A DNA stretch of 64,000 nt, taken from Streptomyces iakyrus (GTDB lineage: Bacteria > Actinomycetota > Actinomycetes > Streptomycetales > Streptomycetaceae). Under the pieces are notes generated by a model. It ran no database searches, was not told where the DNA came from, and saw only the letters and a list, made by a program, of their open reading frames with translations. The position numbers were made by a program, and so were the translations under genes. The DNA is taken from the NCBI RefSeq assembly GCF_000717055.1, contig NZ_JNXI01000019.1, positions 1 to 64,000 of the forward strand, written 5' to 3'. Each line of letters starts with the position of its first letter. Position 1 is the stretch's first letter. Positions 52,941 to 60,009 of the stretch are shown here, piece by piece.

Positions 52941-54446
52941 ATGGCGTCCAGCCTGACGAAGGACTCGGCCCGACCGGGCACCCCCGGTTCCGAGAAGACC
53001 TTCTTCGGCCACCCCCGCGGACTGGCCACTCTGTTCATGACCGAGATGTGGGAGCGTTTCTCCTACTACGGCATGAGGGCCCTGCTCCCGCTGTACCTGG
53101 TCGCCCCCGGTGGCCTGCACCTCAGCGCGGGCACGGCGACGGCGATCTACGCCGTGTACCTGTCGCTGGTGTACCTGCTCACCCTGCCCGGCGGCTGGTT
53201 CGCCGACCGTGTGCTCGGCCCCCGCAAGACGGTCGCCGTCGCGGGCGTGGTCATCATGCTCGGCCACCTGTGCCTGGCGCTGCCCGCCGCCGCGAGCTTC
53301 TACGTCGGCCTGGGCCTGGTCGCCATCGGTTCCGGTCTGCTGAAGGCCAACATCTCCACGATGGTCGGCCACCTCTACGACGGCCCCGAGGACCCCCGCC
53401 GCGACGGTGGCTTCACGGTCTTCTACATCGGCATCAACCTCGGCGCCTTCATCGCGCCGCTGGTCATCGGCACCGTCGGCGAGAGCGTCGACTGGCACCT
53501 GGGCTTCGCGCTGGCCGCGCTCGGCATGGCGCTGGGCCTCGTGCAGTTCCTGCTCGGCAGCCGCCACCTGGACGCCAGGAGCAGCGTGGTCCCGACCCCG
53601 CTGACGCCCGCCGAGAAGGCGTCCACCCTGCGCAAGGGCCTGATCTGGCTGGCCGTCGCCGTGGTCTTCTACGGCCTGGTCGGCGGCACCGGCCACTTCA
53701 CCCTGAACTGGGCGCTCATCCCGCTGACGCTGCTCGGCCTGATCGTGCCGATCCTGGTCATCACCCGCATCCTGCGCGACAAGGACCTGGACTCCGGCGA
53801 GCGCTCCAAGGTGTCGGCGTACATCTGGTTCTTCGTCGCCGCCGCCGTCTTCTGGATGATCTACGACCAGGGCGGCTCCACCCTCTCGCTGTTCGCCAGC
53901 GACAAGGCCGACAACACGATCTTCGGCTGGGAGTTCCCGGTCTCCTGGTACCAGTCGGTCAACCCGGTCCTGATCATGGCGCTGGCGCCCGTCTTCGCCT
54001 GGCTGTGGCTGTGGCTGAACCGGCGCGGCAAGGAGCCGAGCACCATCGTGAAGTTCGCCTCCGGCCTGGTGCTGGTGGGTGCGTCCTTCTTCCTGTTCCT
54101 CGCCCCGCTGTCGATCGCGGAGGGCGGGCACAAGGCCGCGGCGATGTGGCTGGTCGCGATCTACTTCGTGCAGACCGTGGGTGAGCTGACCCTGTCGCCG
54201 GTGGGCCTGTCCGTGACGACGAAGATGGCACCGGCGAAGTACGCCTCGCAGATGATGGGCGTCTGGTTCCTCGCGGTCACCGCGGGCGACTCCGTCACCG
54301 CGCTGCTGTCCAACCCCGCCGTCGGCGGGGTCAACCTCGACAAGACGGGCTTCGTGGCGCTGGAGGCGGCACTGGCCGTGGTCGCCGGCTTCGCGGTGTA
54401 CATGTACCGCAAGAAGGTCAAGGCCATGATGGGCGACGTCCGCTGA
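52941..54446 (+). CDS. POT family proton-dependent oligopeptide transporter
   Basis: 501 residues with about 14 membrane segments. The N-terminal signature is TEMWERFSYYGMRALLPLYL (ExxERFxYYG, proton-coupling). FTVFYIGINLGAFIAPLV matches the second PTR2 signature (FYxxINxG). It imports di- and tripeptides with protons. The ATG follows AGGAACGACC. The long upstream leader and divergent two-component system suggest regulated expression. Products of the nearby wall amidase and dipeptidases would be natural substrates in recycling, though this is inference. Confidence 0.95.
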   Translation: MASSLTKDSARPGTPGSEKTFFGHPRGLATLFMTEMWERFSYYGMRALLPLYLVAPGGLHLSAGTATAIYAVYLSLVYLLTLPGGWFADRVLGPRKTVAVAGVVIMLGHLCLALPAAASFYVGLGLVAIGSGLLKANISTMVGHLYDGPEDPRRDGGFTVFYIGINLGAFIAPLVIGTVGESVDWHLGFALAALGMALGLVQFLLGSRHLDARSSVVPTPLTPAEKASTLRKGLIWLAVAVVFYGLVGGTGHFTLNWALIPLTLLGLIVPILVITRILRDKDLDSGERSKVSAYIWFFVAAAVFWMIYDQGGSTLSLFASDKADNTIFGWEFPVSWYQSVNPVLIMALAPVFAWLWLWLNRRGKEPSTIVKFASGLVLVGASFFLFLAPLSIAEGGHKAAAMWLVAIYFVQTVGELTLSPVGLSVTTKMAPAKYASQMMGVWFLAVTAGDSVTALLSNPAVGGVNLDKTGFVALEAALAVVAGFAVYMYRKKVKAMMGDVR

Positions 54447-54467
54447 CGCCGGTCACCTGATGCAGGA

Positions 54468-54503
54468 GAAGGGCCGCCGCACCCCGTGGTGCGGCGGCCC
54501 TTC
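54468..54503. terminator. Bidirectional terminator, POT transporter / surface protein
   Basis: Perfect 16-bp stem GAAGGGCCGCCGCACC (54468-54483) with 54488-54503, loop CCGT, between convergent genes. Confidence 0.95.
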
Positions 54504-54504
54504 G

Positions 54505-55494
54505 TCATGGGTTTCGCGCCTCGGACCGGTCGGCTTCCGGGGCGAACCAGGGCGGGGCCGCGGACCTGCGGGCGGCGGGCAGCCGCAGACGGCGGGCCGG
54601 CCGGGCCGCATGGCCGGGGCGGCGCGGGTGCACCCGGTCGACCACGGCCAGTGCGGCCCGGAACAGCGCCGCGGGGACGACCAGCAGGACGAGGACCCAG
54701 AACAGCGTCACGCCCCAGGGCCGGCCCACGCCCCAGGGGTGTTCGGCGAGCACCTTGCCGCCGTACTTCAGCGTCACGGTGTAGTCGCCGTGCGCCCCGG
54801 CCGCGAGCTCCACGGGCAACTCGATCCGGGCCTTGCCGCCCGGCCGGATCGAGCCCCGCCACCGCTGGTCCTGCCACTCGGGGGCGAACACGCCGTGCGC
54901 GGTGCCGACCTGGAAGACCGGGTCGCGCACGGGGGACGTGCCGACGTTGCCGACGGTGACCACGAGCGTCCGGGCGGGCGGGGAGCCGAACCAGGTGAGC
55001 AGACCGCCGGAGCCCCGCAGCCTGGTGTCCGCGAGCAGGGACAGCCGCCCGCCGGCCGCGTCCGCCGGCAGCGGTTCGACGGTGTGCCCGGCGACCTGGA
55101 GGGCCGCGTCGGCCTCGGCCGCCGCCCCCGTCACGGTCGCCACGTGCACCACGCAGGGGCACGGCACCGGCGGCTCGACGACGGGCAGTGCACGGCGGAA
55201 GCGCCCCTCCGCGTCGGTGGTGACGGCCCGGCCGTCGGCGTTGGCGCAGGAGTTGGTGCCGCCGGTCACCCCCCGCTTCGGCTCGGCCTGCCCGCACACG
55301 AGCAGCGTCAGCAGGGCACGGGGCCGCCAGCCGCTGCCGCTGACGGTGACGGAACCGCCCGTCCCGGCCTGGGACGCGGACAGTTCGACCACGGGCCGCT
55401 CCGCCGCCCCTGCGGGCCCGGCGCCCGCCAGGACCATCAGCAGCGCGAGCAGCACCGGCAGTGACCCATACGTAGGACGGACGGCGGGCGGCAT
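54505..55494 (-). CDS. Secreted, membrane-anchored protein of unknown function
   Basis: 329 residues. Signal peptide (VLLALLMVLAGAGPAGAAE), a first beta-rich domain reminiscent of neocarzinostatin-like folds (VELSASQAGTGGSVTVSGSGWRPR, with cysteine pairs in LVCGQ, NSCAN and PCPCVV), and a second Ig-like domain (LVVTVGNVGTSPVRDPVFQVG). A C-terminal membrane span near residues 265-288 (VTLFWVLVLLVVPAALFRAALAV) is followed by a short basic tail. Fold assignments are by pattern only. It is followed on the same strand by nothing; the LPQTG protein gene lies 59 bases upstream and is probably co-transcribed. Confidence 0.75.
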   Translation of the reverse strand: MPPAVRPTYGSLPVLLALLMVLAGAGPAGAAERPVVELSASQAGTGGSVTVSGSGWRPRALLTLLVCGQAEPKRGVTGGTNSCANADGRAVTTDAEGRFRRALPVVEPPVPCPCVVHVATVTGAAAEADAALQVAGHTVEPLPADAAGGRLSLLADTRLRGSGGLLTWFGSPPARTLVVTVGNVGTSPVRDPVFQVGTAHGVFAPEWQDQRWRGSIRPGGKARIELPVELAAGAHGDYTVTLKYGGKVLAEHPWGVGRPWGVTLFWVLVLLVVPAALFRAALAVVDRVHPRRPGHAARPARRLRLPAARRSAAPPWFAPEADRSEARNP

Positions 55495-55553
55495 CGGCGG
55501 CTCCAGCGGTCGTTGCGCTCAGCGGTGCACCGGCCGGCGAGGGTGTGCGGCGC

Positions 55554-56258
55554 TCAACGGCCCGTCCCTGCCTGCCGGTGACGCCGGGTCAGCCACAGGG
55601 CACCTGCCGCTCCGGCGAGCAGGACCGTGCCGCCGAGGGTGCCGAGGGCGACGGCCGAGTCCTCGGGCCCGGTCTGCGGGAGTCCGGCACCGCTGTCCGG
55701 GCCGGAGCCGCCGCCCTGGGCGGAGCCGGTGGTGGTGCCGCCGCCGCTCGCGGCCGTGACATCGAGGGTGAGGGAGGGGCCCGGGTCGTTCGTCGGGGTG
55801 CACGTGGTCGTCGTGCCGAGCGCCTTGATGGTGAGCACACCGGCCGTGAAGGTGACCTCGCCGCTCTTCTTCGGCGTGTACGTGCCGCTCAGGTCGCTGA
55901 TCTTGATGGGTGTGTTGGCCGGGATCGCGGCGTCGTTGGCGGGGCCGGTCACCGCCAGGGTGCCGCTGTCGGCGCCGCCCAGGGCGATGGTGGCGCTCGG
56001 CGTCATCGCGCCCTTGCCCAGTTCGACCGGGCTGGAGGAGACGCCCTTCTGCCAGGACATGGTGATGCGGTAGCCGTCGCCCCGCTCGACGCCCTTGATG
56101 TCGATGGGCGAGACGGCACTCTTGTCGCCGATCGGCGTCTTGCACTGGTAGTTGACGTCGACGACCTCGGCCCGGGCGACGGGGGCGGCCATCCACACCG
56201 CCGAGCCGGCCAGGGCCGCGGCGGACGCGAGCACGGCGGTTCGTTTCCGGTACGACAC
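55554..56258 (-). CDS. LPQTG cell-wall-anchored surface protein
   Basis: 234 residues: signal peptide (RTAVLASAAALAGSAVWMAAPVARA), a ~150-residue beta-rich domain (VVDVNYQCKTPIGDKS onwards, with two Cys), then a Gly/Ser/Thr linker and a sortase signal LPQTGPEDS, a membrane span (LGTLGGTVLLAGAAGALWL) and a basic tail TRRHRQ. GTG start with GGAAGGGGAG upstream. Streptomyces class E sortases usually use LAxTG, so LPQTG is the less usual motif. Function unknown; it may pair with the membrane-anchored protein gene immediately downstream. Confidence 0.85.
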   Translation of the reverse strand: MSYRKRTAVLASAAALAGSAVWMAAPVARAEVVDVNYQCKTPIGDKSAVSPIDIKGVERGDGYRITMSWQKGVSSSPVELGKGAMTPSATIALGGADSGTLAVTGPANDAAIPANTPIKISDLSGTYTPKKSGEVTFTAGVLTIKALGTTTTCTPTNDPGPSLTLDVTAASGGGTTTGSAQGGGSGPDSGAGLPQTGPEDSAVALGTLGGTVLLAGAAGALWLTRRHRQAGTGR

Positions 56259-56509
56259 GGTGCCGCTCCCCTTCCTGTTCCTGACGGCGCATCAGATAGG
56301 GCCGTCAAGGTACGCCCGGGGCCCTGAGGAAGGAAGACACGGCGCACACCGGATCCGCGGCGGCACGGTCACCCGTTCGGCCGCACGGCGGGCGCCGCAC
56401 CGGCCGGAAAATCCGACAGGTGCGCACAGGGACAGACACCTACGCACTAAATCGCGACGATATATCCGGATCCGGAAAGCGGACCCGAAAGCGCGAGATC
56501 TGCCCGATA

Positions 56510-57064
56510 TCAGGCGGGTGCGCCCAGCTCCGCCCACACCGTCTTGCCGGAGACGCCCGGCGTACGGACGACCCCCCAGTCCAGGCACAGGCGCTGGACG
56601 ATGAACATGCCATGTCCGCCCGGGCGGCCAGCGCGGTGCGGGGTACGGGGGGCCGGCTGGCCGGTTCCCCGGTCCGCGACCTCGACGCGGATCACCTTGT
56701 TGTCGCAGGTGATGTTCAGCTGGTCCGGCCCCTCGGCATGCAGGCAGGCGTTGGTGACCAGCTCGGAGACGACCAGCAGCACGTCCTCGGCGGCGGCCCG
56801 CTGATCGGCGGAGGCGGCGGGCAGCCAGCCCCACGCGTACAGCGCCTGGCGGGTGAAGTCGCGGGCCAGCGGAACGACGCCACTCTCGTCGCCGAAGCTC
56901 AGCCGGCGCACCTGCGGGCCCCCCGGCGGCGCCACGGCCCCGGACGACGCACCCACGCCCTCGCCGGACGCACCGGCCGCCGCTACGCCACCCTCGGACG
57001 CCCCGGAAGCGCCGCCGGGCTCCGGCCCGCGGTCGCCCGGCGAGTAAGGCCGGGTGGTGCTCAT
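56510..57064 (-). CDS. Anti-sigma factor / serine kinase-type ATPase (RsbW-like)
   Basis: 184 residues. An Ala/Gly/Pro-rich, probably disordered N-terminal ~50 residues precedes an HATPase_c domain: VVSELVTNACLHAEG (N box), VADRGTGQP (G1) and GRPGGHGMFIVQRLC (G2). It should bind or phosphorylate partners in a partner-switching pathway, with the STAS protein and sigma factor next to it. By position it corresponds to what I recall as prsI beside sigI in S. coelicolor. No receiver or phosphatase gene is linked. Confidence 0.88.
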   Translation of the reverse strand: MSTTRPYSPGDRGPEPGGASGASEGGVAAAGASGEGVGASSGAVAPPGGPQVRRLSFGDESGVVPLARDFTRQALYAWGWLPAASADQRAAAEDVLLVVSELVTNACLHAEGPDQLNITCDNKVIRVEVADRGTGQPAPRTPHRAGRPGGHGMFIVQRLCLDWGVVRTPGVSGKTVWAELGAPA

Positions 57065-57307
57065 CAGCGCTTCACCTCACCGATTCACCAGTTCACGATT
57101 CAAAAAATTCTCTGCACGGTCGGTCACGCAGCGCGCGGCGCGGCGGTTTCGCGGCACCCCCGTATCCCTGGCGACCGACAGGTTCAGGATGTCTCCTGCC
57201 CGGGCGGGCGAGTGGAACACCCATGTATTCCGCACGAATGACGTGACAGGACCGACACACCGGTCACAGGGGGATGTCCGAGGCGCCGCGCACCGACACA
57301 CCGCCGG

Positions 57308-57685
57308 TCAGCCCGACTCGTCGGCCAGGGCCGCCTCGAGCGAGTCATGGACGCTGAAGACCGCATCCGCGCCCGTGATCTCGAATACGCGTGCCACCAC
57401 CGGCTGCATGCCGGCGAGCGAGACGCCGCCACCGGCGGCCTCCGCCTTCAGCCGCGCCCCGAGGAGCACGTTGAGCCCCGTGGAGTCGCAGAACTCCAGG
57501 CGCGCGCAATCGATGACCAGGCGCTTGAATCCCTTGGCGAGGCAGTCGTCGAGTGGCTCACGCAACAGATCGGCGGTGTGGTGATCCAACTCACCCGCCG
57601 GGGTCACGACGGCACTAGAGCCCTCTTCCCGCACCTCCACCAGAAGCCGGCCAGACTGTGCGCTGCCGACCGTCCCGCGGTCCAT
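57308..57685 (-). CDS. STAS-domain anti-anti-sigma factor
   Basis: 125 residues: LLVEVREEGSSAVVTPAGELDHHTADLLREPL then LVIDCARLEFCDSTGLNVLLGAR, where S68 of the DSTG turn is the residue expected to be phosphorylated by the RsbW-like kinase. Unphosphorylated, it would release the sigma factor. By position corresponds to arsI of S. coelicolor (from memory). Divergent from the sigma-factor gene with about 250 bases between; 243 bases separate it from the anti-sigma gene downstream, so the two may be separately controlled. Confidence 0.9.
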   Translation of the reverse strand: MDRGTVGSAQSGRLLVEVREEGSSAVVTPAGELDHHTADLLREPLDDCLAKGFKRLVIDCARLEFCDSTGLNVLLGARLKAEAAGGGVSLAGMQPVVARVFEITGADAVFSVHDSLEAALADESG

Positions 57686-57936
57686 GCCGTCTCTCTCTCC
57701 CGACGTCGAGGTGGTTGCTGACGCCCTCGAACACTACGCCTTCCCAGCACGCTTCGACACCCGAACAACTACACACAAACGGACATATGCCCACAGAACG
57801 CACTTGCGGTGGGCTCGGGAAAGCGGGTAGGCCTAGTAAGGACACGTACCCGACCACGGCCGGCTTTGGAGGCGCCGCACACCGCAGTGCACCTAACGGC
57901 TCCGGCAGCCATATGCCGAGAACGATGGAGGACATC

Positions 57937-58851
57937 ATGTCACCCCGGCTCGACGCATCGCGTACCCAGAAAGCGACGTCGACACCCCCTCCGGAACATC
58001 TGGATCCCATCGAGCAGGACGAGATGCTCGTCACACAGGACGGCCTTCTCGCCGGACTTCCGGACATCCCCCCGTACGAGGAAGTCGACGCGGTCGACGC
58101 CCGGGCCCTGTCCAAGACCCTCTTCGAGCGTCTGGAGACGCTGGAGGAAGGGACCCACGAGTACTCGTACGTCCGCAACACGCTCGTCGAACTGAACCTC
58201 GCGCTGGTCAAGTTCGCCGCCTCCCGGTTCCGCTCCCGCAGCGAGCCGATGGAGGACATCATCCAGGTCGGCACCATCGGCCTGATCAAGGCGATCGACC
58301 GCTTCGAGCTGTCCCGCGGTGTGGAGTTCCCCACGTTCGCGATGCCGACGATCGTCGGCGAGATCAAGCGCTTCTTCCGCGACACCTCGTGGTCCGTGCG
58401 CGTTCCGCGGCGGCTCCAGGAGCTGCGGCTGGACCTGGCCAAGGCCGGTGACGAACTGGCCCAGAAGCTCGACCGCGCCCCCACGGTGGCCGAGCTGGCC
58501 GAACGCCTCGGGCTCTCCAACGACGAGGTCGTCGAGGGCATGGCCGCCTCGAACGCCTACACCGCCTCCTCGCTGGACGCCCAGCCGGAGGAGGACGACT
58601 CCGAGGGCGCTCTCGCGGACCGCATCGGCTACGAGGACCACGGGCTCGAAGGCATCGAGTACGTCGAGTCGTTGAAGCCGCTGATCGCCGAACTGCCGCC
58701 GCGCGACCGCAAGATCCTGTCCCTGCGGTTCGTCGCCGGCATGACCCAGTCGGAGATCGGCGAAGAGCTCGGCATCTCGCAGATGCACGTCTCGCGTCTG
58801 CTGTCGCGGACGCTGGTGCGGCTGCGCAAGGGGCTGACCGTCGAGGAGTGA
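57937..58851 (+). CDS. sigI: SigB/F/G-type RNA polymerase sigma factor (SigI-like)
   Basis: 304 residues. Region 2: LALVKFAASRFRSRSEPMEDIIQVGTIGLIKAIDRFE. Region 3: VPRRLQELRLDLAKAGDELAQKL. Region 4 includes LPPRDRKILSLRFVAGMTQSEIGEELGISQMHVSRLLSRTLVRLRKGL in outline, with the helix-turn-helix GMTQSEIGEELGISQMHVS. The ATG at 57937 is chosen since GGAGG lies five bases before it. Upstream in-frame ATGs at 57787, 57913 and 57925 are less well placed. It belongs to the stress/differentiation sigma group of Streptomyces; GGGTAG at 57827-57832 resembles a SigB-type -10, so autoregulation is possible. Confidence 0.9.
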   Translation: MSPRLDASRTQKATSTPPPEHLDPIEQDEMLVTQDGLLAGLPDIPPYEEVDAVDARALSKTLFERLETLEEGTHEYSYVRNTLVELNLALVKFAASRFRSRSEPMEDIIQVGTIGLIKAIDRFELSRGVEFPTFAMPTIVGEIKRFFRDTSWSVRVPRRLQELRLDLAKAGDELAQKLDRAPTVAELAERLGLSNDEVVEGMAASNAYTASSLDAQPEEDDSEGALADRIGYEDHGLEGIEYVESLKPLIAELPPRDRKILSLRFVAGMTQSEIGEELGISQMHVSRLLSRTLVRLRKGLTVEE

Positions 58852-58876
58852 TCCTCACCGGGTGACGCTGTCCTTC

Positions 58877-58902
58877 GGGGGCGGACCGAGCGGTCCGCCC
58901 CC
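58877..58902. terminator. Bidirectional terminator, sigma factor / M15-like gene
   Basis: Perfect 11-bp stem GGGGGCGGACC (58877-58887) with 58892-58902, loop GAGC, between convergent genes. Confidence 0.9.
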
Positions 58903-58922
58903 AGGCGCGTCCCGTACGGGGC

Positions 58923-59639
58923 TCAGCTCGCGCGCTGCTCCCGCACCAGCCGCTCCGCGCGGTCACGGCGGGAGCGGTTCAGCACGTCGACCGTCACACC
59001 GGCGCCCGCACCCGGTGTGGCCTCGGCCACCCGCAGCCGGTCGGCGAGCGTCCGGACCGAGGCGTCGTCCGGGCCGCGGTCGATGAAGAACAGCGACTCG
59101 TCCACGGGGCTGTCGTCGCCGCCCCAGCGCACCACGCCCTCGCAGTCGGCGAGGATGTCGCGCACCGTCAGCACCTGGAGCGGGAAGAGGCTGCCGCTCG
59201 CGCCCGCGCCCGGGCGGATCCGCACCGCGGTGCCCGAGGCGAGGTTGGACTCCGGCCCGCCCGTGTCCAGGCCGTCGATCCGCTGCCAGCCCGCCAGGTC
59301 CACGCGGTGCAGCTGCTCGACCTCGTAGTGGTAGCGCCGTACGACGTGGAGCAGGATCGCCTCCACGTCACCGATCCGGACGTCGACCTCGAGGCCGGTG
59401 CCGGGGACGGAACGCGTCCAGACCGTGGAGACATGGTTGGCCTCCTGCTCAAGGGGCCAGCCGTTGGCGGAGGTGGGAGCCTTCTTCGGCGCGCCCACCG
59501 GGCCGCTCACGGGGCCGCTCTTCGGGGCTGCCGTCGCGGTGGACGGGGCGATCGAGCCGATCGCCGCCGCGGCCGTGATCACACCGGCGCCCTTCACCAG
59601 GGTTCGTCTCGATACGGCGTTGCGCATGTCGTGCTGCAC
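58923..59639 (-). CDS. Tat-exported M15 (DD-peptidase fold) homologue without metal ligands
   Basis: 238 residues. Tat-type signal: SRRTLVKGAGVITAAAAIGS, cleavage near ATAAP. The mature part follows peptidase M15 proteins whose core reads SNHASGTAxDL ... CEGVVRWGGDY ... DEMHFEI. Here it reads SNLASGTAVRI (L133 for His, R140 for Asp), CEGVVRWGGDD (166-176) and DESLFFI (L183 for His, F185 for Glu). All three zinc ligands and the general base are therefore replaced while the scaffold is kept. GTG start with GAAGGGA. Last gene of a three-gene run; 16 bases after the small membrane protein. Probably binds peptidoglycan rather than cutting it. Confidence 0.75.
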   Translation of the reverse strand: MQHDMRNAVSRRTLVKGAGVITAAAAIGSIAPSTATAAPKSGPVSGPVGAPKKAPTSANGWPLEQEANHVSTVWTRSVPGTGLEVDVRIGDVEAILLHVVRRYHYEVEQLHRVDLAGWQRIDGLDTGGPESNLASGTAVRIRPGAGASGSLFPLQVLTVRDILADCEGVVRWGGDDSPVDESLFFIDRGPDDASVRTLADRLRVAEATPGAGAGVTVDVLNRSRRDRAERLVREQRAS

Positions 59640-59655
59640 GTCTGCTGTTCCCTTC

Positions 59656-59982
59656 TCAGACTTCGGAGATGACGATGAGGACGAGCGTCGGCAGAAGCGT
59701 GGCGAGGACGCTCAGCACCCAGTAGCGGGCGGGCGACAGGGTCGTGCCGCGCCGCAGCGGGCGGTTGGCCAGCCACCAGAGCAGACCGAACACGAGGACG
59801 ACCGGCCCCGCGACGAGGAACCACGGGAGCACACCGTCGTTCTCCGTCGGCTCCCGCTCGGTCAGCCCAAGTGCGGCCAGCGGCCAGTTCGACGCCAGGT
59901 ACCAGAGCAACCAGATCGGCACCACGGCCGGGATCCCGAGCAGCACGTTCACGCCCAACGCGAGCTGCCAGCGCCTTGCCAT
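59656..59982 (-). CDS. Small three-helix membrane protein, holin-like in form
   Basis: 108 residues with three predicted membrane segments: about 6-30 (LALGVNVLLGIPAVVPIWLL), 51-71 (LPWFLVAGPVVLVFGLLWWL) and 85-106 (YWVLSVLATLLPTLVLIVI), an acidic loop (LTEREPTENDG) and a basic loop (NRPLRRGT). I do not recognise a named family. The size and three-helix layout are like class I holins, and it follows by 27 bases a gene for a wall-acting protein that lacks a signal peptide. ATG with AGGACGG upstream; GTG/ATG five codons earlier is an alternative. Confidence 0.7.
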   Translation of the reverse strand: MARRWQLALGVNVLLGIPAVVPIWLLWYLASNWPLAALGLTEREPTENDGVLPWFLVAGPVVLVFGLLWWLANRPLRRGTTLSPARYWVLSVLATLLPTLVLIVISEV

Positions 59983-60009
59983 CCGTCCTGCCTCCACTTC
60001 AGCGCCGGC

